NCBI RefSeq assembly: GCF_028206995.1
Contig: NZ_JAQLFL010000002.1
Location: 172,925-236,924, forward strand
Origin: Collinsella aerofaciens
Lineage (GTDB): Bacteria; Actinomycetota; Coriobacteriia; Coriobacteriales; Coriobacteriaceae
Direction of reading: 5' to 3'
Length of the DNA: 64,000 nt
How positions within the stretch are numbered: the first letter of the stretch is position 1; every line of letters begins with the position of its first letter. Below are positions 10,780 through 20,034 of this stretch, piece by piece. The translations under genes were made by a program, and so were the position numbers. Under the pieces are notes generated by a model that saw only the letters and a program-made list of their open reading frames with translations, searched no databases and was not told where the DNA came from.

Positions 10780-11451
10780 GTGAGCCGTTCTGCCCGTATT
10801 GGATTGATTGTCTTGGCGCTTGCGATCGCTGTGGTTGGCGCGGGCGCTGTCGGTATGGCATTTCTACCTGCTGCGGTGACGGAGCCGGTGGTCAAGCCTG
10901 TGACTCAATCTGTCGAACTTCTGACCGGCGACGACAAGCCCGAGACCATTACCGTTGATTTTGATGAGCAGCCGGCTGTGCTGGGTATTAGCAATTATCC
11001 GCGTATTCAGCTTGGGGCCATGCGCTATACCACGGATACAAGCCTGATCGATAGGGCGTCCGAGCTACTCAAGGGCAAAACATTTAAGCGTTGGTACGGA
11101 TATGCGTCCTATCGGGCAAAAGCGAACGACATGGTTGGCGGATGTCACTCTTCCATCGAGCTGGACACTGCAAACGGCGCAAAGTTATGTGATGTCTCGT
11201 ACGATCCGGGTTACGAGGGCAATGAGGGTCCGGGTATTTACATCATGGCCGGCGATGCAGCCTATGTCATGGAGGGCGACCAGGCCGAGCTCAACGATTC
11301 TATGGGTCAGTGTATCCAAGATGCCTATGAACAGACCTGCTTGCCCGACCCGCAGACTGCACGCGATAGTGGGTCTGCCCGTATATGGCTCTTCGAGGAT
11401 GAGATGCCCTGGACCGTCGAATCGGGAAGTACGGGTTCGGCGAAGGAGTAG
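10780..11451 (+). CDS. Predicted single-pass exported protein of unknown function
   Basis: The product is about 223 residues from GTG 10780 (GGGG lies about nine bases upstream); GTG 10741 is an alternative that would add 13 residues. It has a basic start, a hydrophobic segment IGLIVLALAIAVVGAGAVGM near residues 7-26, and an extracytoplasmic region with four cysteines (GGCHSS, KLCDVS, GQCIQ, TCLP). It is acidic overall. I recognise no family. It lies between palindromic repeat copies B and C and is transcribed away from the unknown membrane gene at 9877-10545, with which it shares no clear similarity. Confidence 0.65.
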   Translation: MSRSARIGLIVLALAIAVVGAGAVGMAFLPAAVTEPVVKPVTQSVELLTGDDKPETITVDFDEQPAVLGISNYPRIQLGAMRYTTDTSLIDRASELLKGKTFKRWYGYASYRAKANDMVGGCHSSIELDTANGAKLCDVSYDPGYEGNEGPGIYIMAGDAAYVMEGDQAELNDSMGQCIQDAYEQTCLPDPQTARDSGSARIWLFEDEMPWTVESGSTGSAKE

Positions 11452-11459
11452 AGACCGCG

Positions 11460-11494
11460 ACCACCACAAAGGTACCTGTCCTCTTTGTGATGGT
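11460..11494. repeat. Palindromic repeat, copy C (CACAAAGG family, degenerate)
   Basis: ACCACCACAAAGG and TCTTTGTGATGGT flank TACCTGTCC. Two arm positions no longer pair, so this copy has begun to decay. Same orientation as copy B. Confidence 0.75.
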
Positions 11495-11504
11495 TTTCGG
11501 TCTG

Positions 11505-11640
11505 TCTCGATCTGTAACATCTTGGCCGCTAAAAGTGGGCCTGGTGTTACAGATTTAGATTTTTGATCCGGGTGTTTTCTGTTCGTCTCAATCTATAACA
11601 TCTGGAGCCATAAACAGTCGCTAGATGTTACAGATTGAGA
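11505..11640. repeat. Two tandem inverted repeats with TCTCRATCTRTAACATC arms
   Basis: The first unit spans about 11505-11559 and the second 11586-11640. The arms of the second, TCTCAATCTATAACATCT and AGATGTTACAGATTGAGA, differ at one base. The first has the same arms with more changes. They lie upstream of clpB but outside its core promoter. Confidence 0.7.
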
Positions 11641-11702
11641 TAGTAAGGGGACGAGGCCGTAGCGGGTGAGCGCACCTGCTCCCTATCTTTCAATCACTCA
11701 GA

Positions 11703-11737
11703 AAATCTTATATATAGAGACTTAGATTTATGTATAA
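11703..11737 (+). promoter_or_regulatory. clpB operator/promoter: same 27-bp palindrome as dnaK
   Basis: AAATCTTA, an 11-base spacer and TTAGATTT (11703-11729) repeat the dnaK site base for base in both arms. TGTATAAG follows as a likely -10 region (TATAAG at 11733-11738). The spacers differ (five of eleven bases changed), which points to conservation of the arms as a binding site. Confidence 0.65.
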
Positions 11738-11818
11738 GATCGCGCAAAGCTGGCAACAATACTTCTCGAACAACGTGAAGCCGCCCCGTAGGGCGGCCAC
11801 CCCAAGAGAGGTGATTCC

Positions 11819-14446
11819 ATGAGAATCGATAAGCTAGCAATGACGTCGCGCGAGGCGCTGCAGACCGCCATGAGCACGGCTGCTGACGCGCAGGCCGGCG
11901 CGGTGGAGCCGATTCACCTGCTGTCCGCCCTGCTCGGTGCCGGCGAGCGCAATATCTCCGTGATCATCGAGCGCATCGGCGCTGAACCGGCCCAGCTCGC
12001 ACGCTCCACGCAGGATGCCATCGACCACGCGCCCAAGGTTTCGGGCGAGGGCCAGCAGATGGGTCTTTCCAATGAGCTCGTCCGCGTCATCGAGAAGGCC
12101 GAGAAGAAGGCCACCAAGATAGGCGACAGCTTTGTGGTGACCGAGCATCTGCTGATGGCACTTGCCGAGGACAAGGGCGAGGCCGGCCGCGTTCTGCGCG
12201 ACGCAGGCGTGACCAAGGAGCGCATCGAACAGGTCTACGAGGAGCTGCGTGGCGATGACCGCGTGACGTCTGCCGAGGATAAGACTCAGTTTGAGGCGCT
12301 GGAGCAGTACGGCCGCAACATCTGCGACCTGGCCCGCGCCGGCAAACTCGATCCGGTCATCGGCCGTACCGACGAGATCCGTCGTACCATCCAGGTCCTG
12401 TCCCGCCGCACCAAGAACAACCCCGTGCTCATCGGCGAGCCGGGCGTCGGCAAGACCGCCATCGTCGAGGGCATCGCCCAGCGTATCGTGGCCGGCGACG
12501 TGCCGAGCACCCTGCGCGACCGCGACCTCATCGAGCTCGACATGAGCGCGCTGGTCGCCGGTGCCAAGTACCGCGGCGAGTTCGAGGACCGCTTGAAGGC
12601 CGTGCTCAAGGAGGTTCAAAAATCCGAAGGCAAGGTCATCCTGTTCATCGATGAGCTTCACACCATCGTGGGCGCGGGTGCCACCGAGGGCTCCATGGAC
12701 GCCGGCAACATCCTCAAGCCGGCGCTCGCCCGTGGCGACCTACATGCAATCGGCGCGACCACGCTCGACGAGTATCGCAAGTACATCGAGAAGGACGCGG
12801 CGCTCGCCCGCCGTTTCCAGACTGTGATGGTCTCCGAGCCTACCGTCGAGGACACCATCTCGATCCTGCGTGGCCTCAAGGAGAAGTACGAGATCTTCCA
12901 CGGCGTGCATATCACCGATGGCGCGCTCGTGGCGGCTGCCGACCTCTCCGATCGCTATATCGCCGACCGTTTCCTGCCCGACAAGGCCATCGACCTGGTC
13001 GATGAGGCCGCAAGCCGCCTGCGCATGGAGCTCGACAGCATGCCGGTCGAGATCGACGCCACCACGCGTCAGCTCACCCAGCTGCAGATCGAGGAGCAGG
13101 CACTCATGAAGGAGACCGACGACGCCTCCAAGGAGCGTCTGGAGGCCCTGCGTCAGGAGATTGCCGAGGTCCAGGAAAAGCTCAATGTGCAAAAGGCTGG
13201 CTGGCTCAACCAAAAGAACGCCATCGACCACGTGCAGGAGCTTAAGGGCCAGCTTGACGAGGCCAAGAGCGAAGAGGAGCGTGCAACGCGCAACGGCGAT
13301 TTGGGTCGTGCGTCCGAGCTGCGCTTCTCCGTGATTCCGGGCCTGCAGCAGCAGATTCAGGATTCCGAGGCTGCGCTCGAGGCACAAAAGCAGCAGGACG
13401 GCGAGGGCCTCAACGAGCAGGTGACCTCCGACGAGATCGCCGAGGTCGTGAGTGCCTGGACCGGCGTGCCCGTGTCCAAGATGATGCAGGGCGAGCTCGA
13501 CAAGCTGAAGGGCCTGGAGGGCGAGCTGCATAAGCGCGTCATCGGTCAGGACGAGGCCGTCTCCGCCGTCGCCGCGGCTGTGCGTCGCAGCCGTGCGGGC
13601 CTCTCCGATCCGGACAAGCCCATCGGCAGCTTCTTCTTCCTGGGCCCCACTGGCGTGGGCAAGACCGAGCTCGCCAAGGCGCTTGCCGAGTGCCTGTTCG
13701 ACGACGAGCGCGCGCTCGTGCGTATCGACATGTCCGAGTACATGGAGAAGTTCAGCGTCCAGCGTCTGATCGGTGCGCCCCCGGGATACGTGGGTTACGA
13801 CGAGGGCGGCCAGCTCACCGAGGCCGTGCGCCGTCGTCCCTACTCCGTGATCTTGCTCGACGAGATGGAGAAGGCCCATCCGGATGTCTTTAACGTGCTG
13901 TTGCAGGTGCTCGACGACGGCCGTCTGACCGATGGCCAGGGTCGCCAGGTGTCCTTCAAGAACACGATTATCATCATGACGTCCAACGTGGGCTCCAAGG
14001 CCATCGCCGATCTGTCCGGTAAGGACGAGGAGGAGATGCGCCATCAGGTCGACGCTGCCATGGCTCAGACCTTCCGCCCCGAGTTCCTCAACCGTATCGA
14101 CGATATCGTGGTGTTCCATCCGCTCGGTATGGCGCAGATCGAGAAGATCGTCGACATCCAGCTCGCCGACGTCCGCGCGCGTCTGGCCAAGGAGCGCATG
14201 ACGCTTGCCATCACCCCGGCGGCCAAGCAGATGCTCGCCGTGGGCGGCCTGGACCCGGTCTTTGGCGCCCGTCCGCTCAAGCGTCTGGTTCAGCGCGAGG
14301 TCGTGGATGCCATCGCCGCCGCTATCATCGACGGCACGGTGCGCGAGGGCGATCAGGTGACGGTCGATGCCGACAAGGACGGCGGCTTTACCGTCGTGTG
14401 CGACAACACGCCGGCGGCCACCTACGAGGTCCCCGACGCCGAATAG
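11819..14446 (+). CDS. clpB: ATP-dependent disaggregase ClpB
   Basis: Hsp100 chaperone that works with DnaK to dissolve aggregates. At 875 residues it is full length. An N-terminal Clp-repeat domain (about 1-145) is followed by AAA1 with Walker A GEPGVGKT (206-213) and Walker [11 protein letters not shown]. The long coiled-coil M domain (about 400-520) marks ClpB, as opposed to ClpA or ClpC. AAA2 has Walker A GPTGVGKT (609-616) and Walker [14 protein letters not shown] 11819 follows AGAGAGGTG at good spacing. It is monocistronic, with its own terminator, and probably under the same heat-shock control as dnaK. Confidence 0.99.
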   Translation: MRIDKLAMTSREALQTAMSTAADAQAGAVEPIHLLSALLGAGERNISVIIERIGAEPAQLARSTQDAIDHAPKVSGEGQQMGLSNELVRVIEKAEKKATKIGDSFVVTEHLLMALAEDKGEAGRVLRDAGVTKERIEQVYEELRGDDRVTSAEDKTQFEALEQYGRNICDLARAGKLDPVIGRTDEIRRTIQVLSRRTKNNPVLIGEPGVGKTAIVEGIAQRIVAGDVPSTLRDRDLIELDMSALVAGAKYRGEFEDRLKAVLKEVQKSEGKVILFIDELHTIVGAGATEGSMDAGNILKPALARGDLHAIGATTLDEYRKYIEKDAALARRFQTVMVSEPTVEDTISILRGLKEKYEIFHGVHITDGALVAAADLSDRYIADRFLPDKAIDLVDEAASRLRMELDSMPVEIDATTRQLTQLQIEEQALMKETDDASKERLEALRQEIAEVQEKLNVQKAGWLNQKNAIDHVQELKGQLDEAKSEEERATRNGDLGRASELRFSVIPGLQQQIQDSEAALEAQKQQDGEGLNEQVTSDEIAEVVSAWTGVPVSKMMQGELDKLKGLEGELHKRVIGQDEAVSAVAAAVRRSRAGLSDPDKPIGSFFFLGPTGVGKTELAKALAECLFDDERALVRIDMSEYMEKFSVQRLIGAPPGYVGYDEGGQLTEAVRRRPYSVILLDEMEKAHPDVFNVLLQVLDDGRLTDGQGRQVSFKNTIIIMTSNVGSKAIADLSGKDEEEMRHQVDAAMAQTFRPEFLNRIDDIVVFHPLGMAQIEKIVDIQLADVRARLAKERMTLAITPAAKQMLAVGGLDPVFGARPLKRLVQREVVDAIAAAIIDGTVREGDQVTVDADKDGGFTVVCDNTPAATYEVPDAE

Positions 14447-14491
14447 ATTTATGGGACATGCCTTAAAATCTGCCAGCCGTCTCTAAACGCC

Positions 14492-14528
14492 AAAGGCGGC
14501 GGATCCAATTGGGTCCGCCGCCCTTTTT
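14492..14528 (+). terminator. Rho-independent terminator of clpB
   Basis: GGCGGCGGATCC pairs with GGGTCCGCCGCC (one mismatch at the loop end), followed by CTTTTT. Confidence 0.9.
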
Positions 14529-14578
14529 CGTGCGACAATCGATAATGTTGAACGGATGCGATGCAAGGAGCTATGCAG

Positions 14579-14752
14579 ATGAAAGACGAGATCAAGACAA
14601 GTGCGCCGGCGCCCAAGCCCACGTCCAAGCCGGCACCCAAGCCGCGCGATCCCTACATCCGTGCCGAGAACGAGGACGATGACGGTTACGATCCCTACAG
14701 CGACCGACGCCTCGAGCGCGAGCCAATGTTCGAAGCCGACCCGTGGCGCTGA
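14579..14752 (+). CDS. Small Lys/Pro-then-acidic protein, unknown
   Basis: A 57-residue hydrophilic product. The first half is a Lys-Pro-Ala repeat (APAPKPTSKPAPKP); the second half is acidic and tyrosine-containing (ENEDDDGYDPYSD) and ends in DPWR. ATG 14579 lies eight bases after AAGGAG; two earlier in-frame ATGs at 14561 and 14573 are too close to, or upstream of, that site. It has no membrane segment and no domain I recognise, and is probably largely disordered. It lies alone after clpB and its role is not inferable. Confidence 0.6.
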   Translation: MKDEIKTSAPAPKPTSKPAPKPRDPYIRAENEDDDGYDPYSDRRLEREPMFEADPWR

Positions 14753-14777
14753 GTGCCACCCAAAAGGCCACCAATTA

Positions 14778-14845
14778 AGTTGCGGTGAAATAGGGACTGT
14801 TTTTGCAGTTTGACCAGCAAAAACAGTCCCTATTTCACCGCAACT
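14778..14845. repeat. Perfect 29-bp inverted repeat
   Basis: Arms 14778-14806 and 14817-14845 are perfect complements over 29 bases around a ten-base loop; the arm includes GGTGAAATAGGGACTG. The length and perfection suggest a mobile palindromic (REP/MITE-like) element rather than a terminator. Confidence 0.8.
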
Positions 14846-15007
14846 GCGTTAGGGATTTTTCTACAGGGGGAGGGTAGTCAAAAAAGCCCCGTCCCAAATT
14901 GACTGCTCGGGGAGTCGCATTCGAGCTCGGTTGTCCTCTTAGCCACTCGATATCCTTCGGAGCAATAACAGTGAAAAAACTTGCTTAAGTGTTAATCAAG
15001 CTACACA

Positions 15008-15069
15008 CAATCTTGCTCTCTAATTAATCAAGAATCAGTATAATTTTGATTAGCTAGAGAGCAAGATTG
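15008..15069 (+). promoter_or_regulatory. 62-bp palindrome enclosing the promoter of the DUF4143 ATPase
   Basis: Arm 15008-15031 and arm 15046-15069 match at 22 of 24 positions. The 14-base centre contains TATAAT (15039-15044), a perfect -10 hexamer, and the right arm ends seven bases before the ATG at 15077. A dimeric regulator, possibly the product itself, could cover the promoter here. Confidence 0.55.
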
Positions 15070-15076
15070 GAGAATC

Positions 15077-16429
15077 ATGGCATTCAACGACTTGATCGCC
15101 CAGAAAATAAAGGACTTTGAACAGCAGAGGGTTCCGCAGGTCTTTGAGCGAGACCTTGATCTGGGAAACCCACAGGAGCCAAAGCGCGACAACATCGTAA
15201 ATGTGGTTGTGGGGGCCCGCCGTTGTGGAAAGACGTATCGCCTGTATCAGGAGATGCAGCGGCTTCAGGGCCGGGGCGTCGAGCTTGACCGGATGCTTTA
15301 CTTTAATTTTGAGGACGAACGCTTGCGCCCGTATGAGTCATCGCTGCTGGCGGACGTGCTCGACACGTTCTATGCGCTGTATCCTGCTGCTCGAACCGAG
15401 GGCGCTTACATTTTCTTTGACGAGATCCAGGAAATTCCCGAATGGGGTGCGTTTCTGCGGCGTGTAGTCGATACGGAGAAAGCGACCGTCTATGTGACGG
15501 GATCTTCTTCCAAGATGCTGTCCTCAGAGCTTAAGAGCGAGTTCAGGGGTCGTTCTCTTATACGGGAGCTTTTTCCGTTGAGTTTTTCGGAATACGTTCG
15601 GTATAAGACGGGGAGCGTTTTCGAGCCAGATGCGACCTTTTCCCCAAGCGATGCAGCGCTGCTTCGACATCATCTGATCGGATATCTTGAACGAGGGGGA
15701 TTCATCGCGACGCTTGAGCAGACGCCCGCAGACGCGATTCAGCTGCTACAGGAATATGCTTCGCGAACGGTCGCTATGGACGTCATTGAGCGTTACGACG
15801 TCAAGAACCCTCGCCTGGCATCGCTGTTCTTGACGCGGTGTATGGCATCTTCGGGACGAGAGCTGTCAGTGAACAAAGTGTACAACGAGTTCAAGAGCAG
15901 ACAGATACCCGTCAGTCGTAATTCGCTCAGCGATTTACTTGAGTATTATGAGGATGCCTACCTGTTATTTTCTGTGCCGGAGTTCACGCGTTCATTGGCA
16001 AATAACATGCGGTCTGCGTCTAAGGTCTACGCTGTCGACCCTGCGATGTTTGGAGCATTCTCTCCCGCATCGGCATTGGACCAGGGCCAGAGGCTCGAGA
16101 CCGCAGTGTTCAATGCGCTAAGAAGAAGGACTCCCGCGGTGAGGACCGGCTCGGTCTGCCGCCTGCTGATCAAAGAGAAGAGCAAAAGCCATGAGGTGGA
16201 CTTTGTGGCTGGGGACGCACTTCTCATGCGGGCTTATAGCCTGATTCAGGTGAGTGTGGATATGGCAAGTGAGAAAACGCGCGAGCGCGAAATTGCCGCG
16301 CTTGATGCCTCGATGGCCCAGTTCGATCTTGGCGAGTCGGCAATCGTTACCATGGATGAGCAGGCCGATATTCCATGCGAGCACGGTGCGGTACACGTTG
16401 TGCCCGCATGGAAGTGGCTCCTTGCCTAA
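15077..16429 (+). CDS. AAA ATPase with C-terminal DUF4143 (AAA_14 family)
   Basis: A 450-residue member of the prokaryotic AAA_14/DUF4143 family. Walker A is GARRCGKT (46-53) and Walker B is YIFFDEIQEI (Asp116-Glu117), with a sensor-like YVTGSSS. The C-terminal half carries a DUF4143 PD-(D/E)XK-like fold, suggested by the KEKSKSHEVDFVAGD segment (E...HEVDFV). These proteins are common accessory ATPases, often strain-variable, with unproven biochemical roles. The start ATG 15077 follows TTGGAGAATC. It is a single gene whose promoter is wholly enclosed in the palindrome at 15008-15069, implying tight, perhaps autogenous control. A hairpin terminator follows. Confidence 0.88.
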   Translation: MAFNDLIAQKIKDFEQQRVPQVFERDLDLGNPQEPKRDNIVNVVVGARRCGKTYRLYQEMQRLQGRGVELDRMLYFNFEDERLRPYESSLLADVLDTFYALYPAARTEGAYIFFDEIQEIPEWGAFLRRVVDTEKATVYVTGSSSKMLSSELKSEFRGRSLIRELFPLSFSEYVRYKTGSVFEPDATFSPSDAALLRHHLIGYLERGGFIATLEQTPADAIQLLQEYASRTVAMDVIERYDVKNPRLASLFLTRCMASSGRELSVNKVYNEFKSRQIPVSRNSLSDLLEYYEDAYLLFSVPEFTRSLANNMRSASKVYAVDPAMFGAFSPASALDQGQRLETAVFNALRRRTPAVRTGSVCRLLIKEKSKSHEVDFVAGDALLMRAYSLIQVSVDMASEKTREREIAALDASMAQFDLGESAIVTMDEQADIPCEHGAVHVVPAWKWLLA

Positions 16430-16445
16430 TCATCTACGGATCTGT

Positions 16446-16467
16446 GGGGCCAGGACCTCCTGGCCCC
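16446..16467. terminator. Hairpin terminator between convergent genes
   Basis: GGGGCCAGG pairs perfectly with CCTGGCCCC over a four-base loop, followed by TTC on the plus strand. Confidence 0.65.
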
Positions 16468-16502
16468 TTCATTACGGTTGGGGAGCACCGTGATGCGCCC
16501 GG

Positions 16503-18005
16503 CTAGTCCTGGGCCTTGATGCTCGGCATCAGAATCTGGGCGAGGTAGTCGGTCTCGAGTTTGGTCGCGGAGTCTGCGTTGCCGTCTTTGCCGACCAGCA
16601 CGTTCTTGATCTGGCTATAGGTATAGCGGTTGCCGGTCGTTAGCTCGACAAGCTCAACTGCAGTGTCCATGGGGTAGGTCGACACGGGGTCTTGCGTGCG
16701 TCCGTTGATGGTCTGGGGCACCACATACGGATAAACGGGGCCGCTGGCGTAGACGGTGTAGCCGTTGCCGAGGTTTGCCGCACCCAAAACTGCGTCGCCC
16801 TCATCGGGCGTAAAGCTCTCGCCGTCGCGCACCGTGACAAGCGTCACAAGCGGCGTGTTCGTGTCGCCGGCAAGATAGATGCACAGCGTGCTGCCGTTTT
16901 GCCAAGTCGCGACTTTGCCGTACCACTCAACGGGAATATCGAGCTGATACAGGTCCGTTGCCTTATGTCGAGCATCGGCGTCGCGGGCGGACTGTGCCTC
17001 GCTTGCGCTTACGGCGTTGGCGGCGGCATCGCGGCGCGTAATTGCCGCCTGCTGGAGTATCTTTGCCGCGGCGGCAGAACTCGCGCCGCCTTCCTCGGCA
17101 TACTTGGCGGCGGCATCGATCTGGTCGTCAGTCACCGTGTCGGCCGAAGGCACCTTGAGCTTAAAGGTGGCCTGGGAACTCAAATCCTGCCCATCGCTCT
17201 TGACCGTAACTTGGGCCTTGGTGGTCGGGACGGTGTAGATGGTGCCGTCCGCCGCGATGGGGGAGGCGGCGATGGAGAACGTGTAATCGCCGGGCAGCAG
17301 CTTGATGCCGCGACCGTGCTCGTCAACGTAGAGCGTTTCGCTCACAGAAGAGTCGTCGGAGTCCTGGCCACTCACCTGCACGGGAATCTTGGAGCCAGTT
17401 GAGCAGTCGAGGCCCGCGGCATGCACGCCAATTTGCACCGACATCATGGTATGGGCGTTTGCGGCAACTACGGCGGCCTGCTCTTGCTGGTATCCGTTCC
17501 AAGCCGCATAGCCCGCGCCGCCGGCGACGAGCGCGACGGCTATGGCGCCGGCGACCATCAGGTTGCGTCGCTTGGGCGACATCTTGCGGTGACGGGCCTC
17601 GGCCTCATGTGCCGAGGGAACGGACGGCAGGGGAATATCGCCCATGGCGATGGTCTCGTCCACGGCAGGCGCGGAGCCCAGGCCGGGAAGCTTGCGGGTC
17701 AGCGAATCTTCGGCCGGTAAGCTGTCGAGCAAGATGGTTTCCTCGCTCGTGTCGGATTCGGGCTGGTCGTCGGCCTCGCATTCGGATTCCTCGCGCACCG
17801 CCTCGTCTTCGGTGGGCGCGGCGCCATCGGCTTTTGCATCCCGATCATCGGGCTGCGCCTCGATTTCCGGCTCATCCTGCACATCAACGCTCGAATCGTC
17901 AAACGCAATCTCGGCCAGCGCGATCTGGTCTAGGCTCTCCAGGGCCTCGGCACACGCTTCTGCATCCTGGGCCGCGTCCTCTTGGCCCATCGTCTCATCT
18001 TTCAT
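16503..18005 (-). CDS. Membrane-anchored protein with acidic cytoplasmic region, unknown
   Basis: A 500-residue protein. Residues about 1-140 are strongly acidic and low complexity. A basic stretch (HRKMSPKRRN) precedes one transmembrane helix (about 150-170, LMVAGAIAVALVAGGAGYAAW). The outer part comprises a beta-rich region resembling a PEGA- or carboxypeptidase-regulatory-like sandwich (LPGDYTFSIAASPI, about 235-250). It continues with an Ala-rich helical linker and a C-terminal domain beginning DLYQLDIPVEWYGKVATW. The topology suggests a cell-envelope sensor or surface protein. No function is assignable. It is convergent with the DUF4143 ATPase and transcribed alone. Confidence 0.75.
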   Translation of the reverse strand: MKDETMGQEDAAQDAEACAEALESLDQIALAEIAFDDSSVDVQDEPEIEAQPDDRDAKADGAAPTEDEAVREESECEADDQPESDTSEETILLDSLPAEDSLTRKLPGLGSAPAVDETIAMGDIPLPSVPSAHEAEARHRKMSPKRRNLMVAGAIAVALVAGGAGYAAWNGYQQEQAAVVAANAHTMMSVQIGVHAAGLDCSTGSKIPVQVSGQDSDDSSVSETLYVDEHGRGIKLLPGDYTFSIAASPIAADGTIYTVPTTKAQVTVKSDGQDLSSQATFKLKVPSADTVTDDQIDAAAKYAEEGGASSAAAAKILQQAAITRRDAAANAVSASEAQSARDADARHKATDLYQLDIPVEWYGKVATWQNGSTLCIYLAGDTNTPLVTLVTVRDGESFTPDEGDAVLGAANLGNGYTVYASGPVYPYVVPQTINGRTQDPVSTYPMDTAVELVELTTGNRYTYSQIKNVLVGKDGNADSATKLETDYLAQILMPSIKAQD

Positions 18006-18141
18006 ATATCCCCCAAGCTCAATATCGGGACAACAATGTACCCAAAATTGGGGTCACATAGAGCTGTCGGGCGGTTGGAAATCTGATTTTATCTGTGAGA
18101 GAGGTTTTGCATATGTGCGTGAATGCGCGCAACAACAAAAT

Positions 18142-18174
18142 GCCCCGGAAAGCGGGCGAATCGCTTTCCGGGGC
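18142..18174 (-). terminator. Terminator of the tetR/membrane-protein operon
   Basis: GCCCCGGAAAGCG and CGCTTTCCGGGGC are perfect 13-bp arms over a seven-base loop. Read on the minus strand they are followed by ATTTTGTTG, so it ends transcription from 18243. Confidence 0.8.
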
Positions 18175-18242
18175 TGCGCATGACGCGCGATTGCGGCGTC
18201 GGCTAAGTTTGCCTACATCCAAATGTGGACGGAATAAACGCG

Positions 18243-19250
18243 TTACTCGGCGTGTGCGTAATCAACCTTGGCGCGGCGAGCGGTGGCCTTCTCCCAATCG
18301 CTGGTGCCCTCAAAGACATCCTGCTTGTAGGGGTTGCGGCCGAGCTTCTTGGCGCGGTAGGCGATGTAGATGATCGCGGCGATGTTGGCGACCAGCGCGG
18401 CGATCGAGACCGCGGTAGCGGCGCCGGGGTCGAGCGTGGAGTGGGTCACAAAGATGGACTCCTCCTGGAAGTACGGGAACACCTGGGCAAACATGCACCA
18501 AATGGCCAGCGTAAAGGCGCGGTTCTGAATCCAGCCGCCCTTGTTCCAGATAAAGGCGGCGACGGTGGGCGCCAGCAGCAGCGCAAAGCCGCAGAACCAG
18601 GAGTGGGTGGGCAGGCAGTTGTAGGTGTAGCAGAAGTTCCAGATATCGTAGGCGATGATGTAGACCCAGGTCATATCGGGCCACAGCATGTCGGTCTGAT
18701 CCTCGGAGGCGTAGACGCTCCACCAACCGGTCATACAGAAGATGTTGATGATACCGGCGATGCCGTTGAACACGTTGTTCCAGCCGGCCAGCTGCGTGGC
18801 ACCTTCGGAGGTGACCCAGGTGGACTGGCCCAGGACAAAGAAGTGATAGGCGCTCTCAAAGTCGGACACGACAGCGATCATGATGTTGATGGCGACGATC
18901 ACAAACGGCCATGCGCGGAACCAATGCGCCTTGCCGATCTTGCCCCACTGGTACTTAATGGCAATGAAGCCCCAGCAACCGGCCAGCGCCGCGTATACCT
19001 TGGCGTAGTGGAACCAGCTGTTCTGGTACACATGGGTGGGGTTGGTGAGCGCCCACTCGGCGCCTTGTGAGACGCCCACGGCGATGGCGACGCAGTAGAT
19101 GGTCATGGCCAGCGGAGCCACGCCAAAGATGATGGCCGCGCCCAGCTTGGTGCGGCGGCCGACCTCGTTGAGCACGATCAGGCCAATAAAGACCATGGCC
19201 CAGCCGGCCCAGTGGATAAGGGTATCGCTACCCCAAACATCGAACAGCAT
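18243..19250 (-). CDS. Polytopic membrane protein (resembles DUF5692 family)
   Basis: A 335-residue integral membrane protein with about eight or nine hydrophobic helices, many aromatic residues in the loops, and a charged C-terminal tail (about 300-335). The text resembles proteins annotated as DUF5692 in Coriobacteriia. I am moderately sure of that name and know no proven activity. ATG 19250 is preceded by GGAGAGCAG. It lies 63 bases downstream of the TetR gene on the same strand, with a GCCCGCG/CGCGGGC hairpin (19269-19296) between them. It is therefore probably a TetR-controlled transporter or sensor expressed with its regulator. Confidence 0.75.
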   Translation of the reverse strand: MLFDVWGSDTLIHWAGWAMVFIGLIVLNEVGRRTKLGAAIIFGVAPLAMTIYCVAIAVGVSQGAEWALTNPTHVYQNSWFHYAKVYAALAGCWGFIAIKYQWGKIGKAHWFRAWPFVIVAINIMIAVVSDFESAYHFFVLGQSTWVTSEGATQLAGWNNVFNGIAGIINIFCMTGWWSVYASEDQTDMLWPDMTWVYIIAYDIWNFCYTYNCLPTHSWFCGFALLLAPTVAAFIWNKGGWIQNRAFTLAIWCMFAQVFPYFQEESIFVTHSTLDPGAATAVSIAALVANIAAIIYIAYRAKKLGRNPYKQDVFEGTSDWEKATARRAKVDYAHAE

Positions 19251-19313
19251 GCTGCTCTCCTTTCACACGCCCGCGGCCCCTCTTCTGATCGCGGGCAGTT
19301 TGGCCAAATGTCG

Positions 19314-19976
19314 TCAGTCCTGGGGCTTGCGCTCCGGATACTTGGCGGTATAGCCCTCGATGTGGAGTGTCGAGGCGATGATTTCCTTGACTGTCTCGTC
19401 GGGCACATCGGGGTGCGTGCGGATATACATCAACAACCCCATGATGAGGGTGTAGAACGTCTCGTAGACATGGTCGATGCGTAGCTCATGATGGGCGACA
19501 AAATCCACCACGGTGGTGTCGCAGATATACTGCGCCACGCGTTGGACCACGTTGTGCAAAAAGCCGCCGTAGAGCGCGCCGCTGTTGGAGGTCAGAGTGT
19601 GCGGCAGTTCGTGGCCGCTGGCGACCAGGCGCTTAAAGAGCGGGGCGACGGTGTCGAGCGCGCCCTCGATATCACCGACGGTGCGGTTGGCATTCCACTG
19701 CTCGAGTTCGGAGATAAAGCCGTCGATCGCCTCGTCCATAACGGCGGTGACGGCGGCGTCCATGTCGGCGAAGTAATGGTAGAACAATGAACGCGTGCAG
19801 CCGGCTCGCTTGGTCACGGCCGATACCGATAGGTGGGACACGCCCAGCTCGGAGCTTACGGTGCGCACGGCATCGAGGATCTCGCGACGGCGTTCGTCGC
19901 CCGTCAGGCGCTTTGCCGCGCTATCGGATGCGGGGACGGCATCGACCACAGAGGTACCTGCTGTGTTGTTGCCCAT
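19314..19976 (-). CDS. TetR-family transcriptional regulator
   Basis: A 220-residue regulator. The N-terminal TetR HTH spans about residues 27-75, with LGVSHLSVSAVTKRAGCTRSLFYHYF being the helix-turn-helix and the FYHYF hallmark. The C-terminal helical ligand domain is not recognisable. It is divergent from the large oxidoreductase at 20166. The intergenic region holds two 15-bp palindromes (20035-20049, 20058-20072) that are probably its operators. It probably represses its own gene, the downstream membrane protein, and the oxidoreductase. The ligand is unknown. Confidence 0.93.
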   Translation of the reverse strand: MGNNTAGTSVVDAVPASDSAAKRLTGDERRREILDAVRTVSSELGVSHLSVSAVTKRAGCTRSLFYHYFADMDAAVTAVMDEAIDGFISELEQWNANRTVGDIEGALDTVAPLFKRLVASGHELPHTLTSNSGALYGGFLHNVVQRVAQYICDTTVVDFVAHHELRIDHVYETFYTLIMGLLMYIRTHPDVPDETVKEIIASTLHIEGYTAKYPERKPQD

Positions 19977-20034
19977 GTTTTGCCGCCTTTCATCCTCTTT
20001 TGCCTGACCGTTCGCCTAACAGTCTTGAATATTG

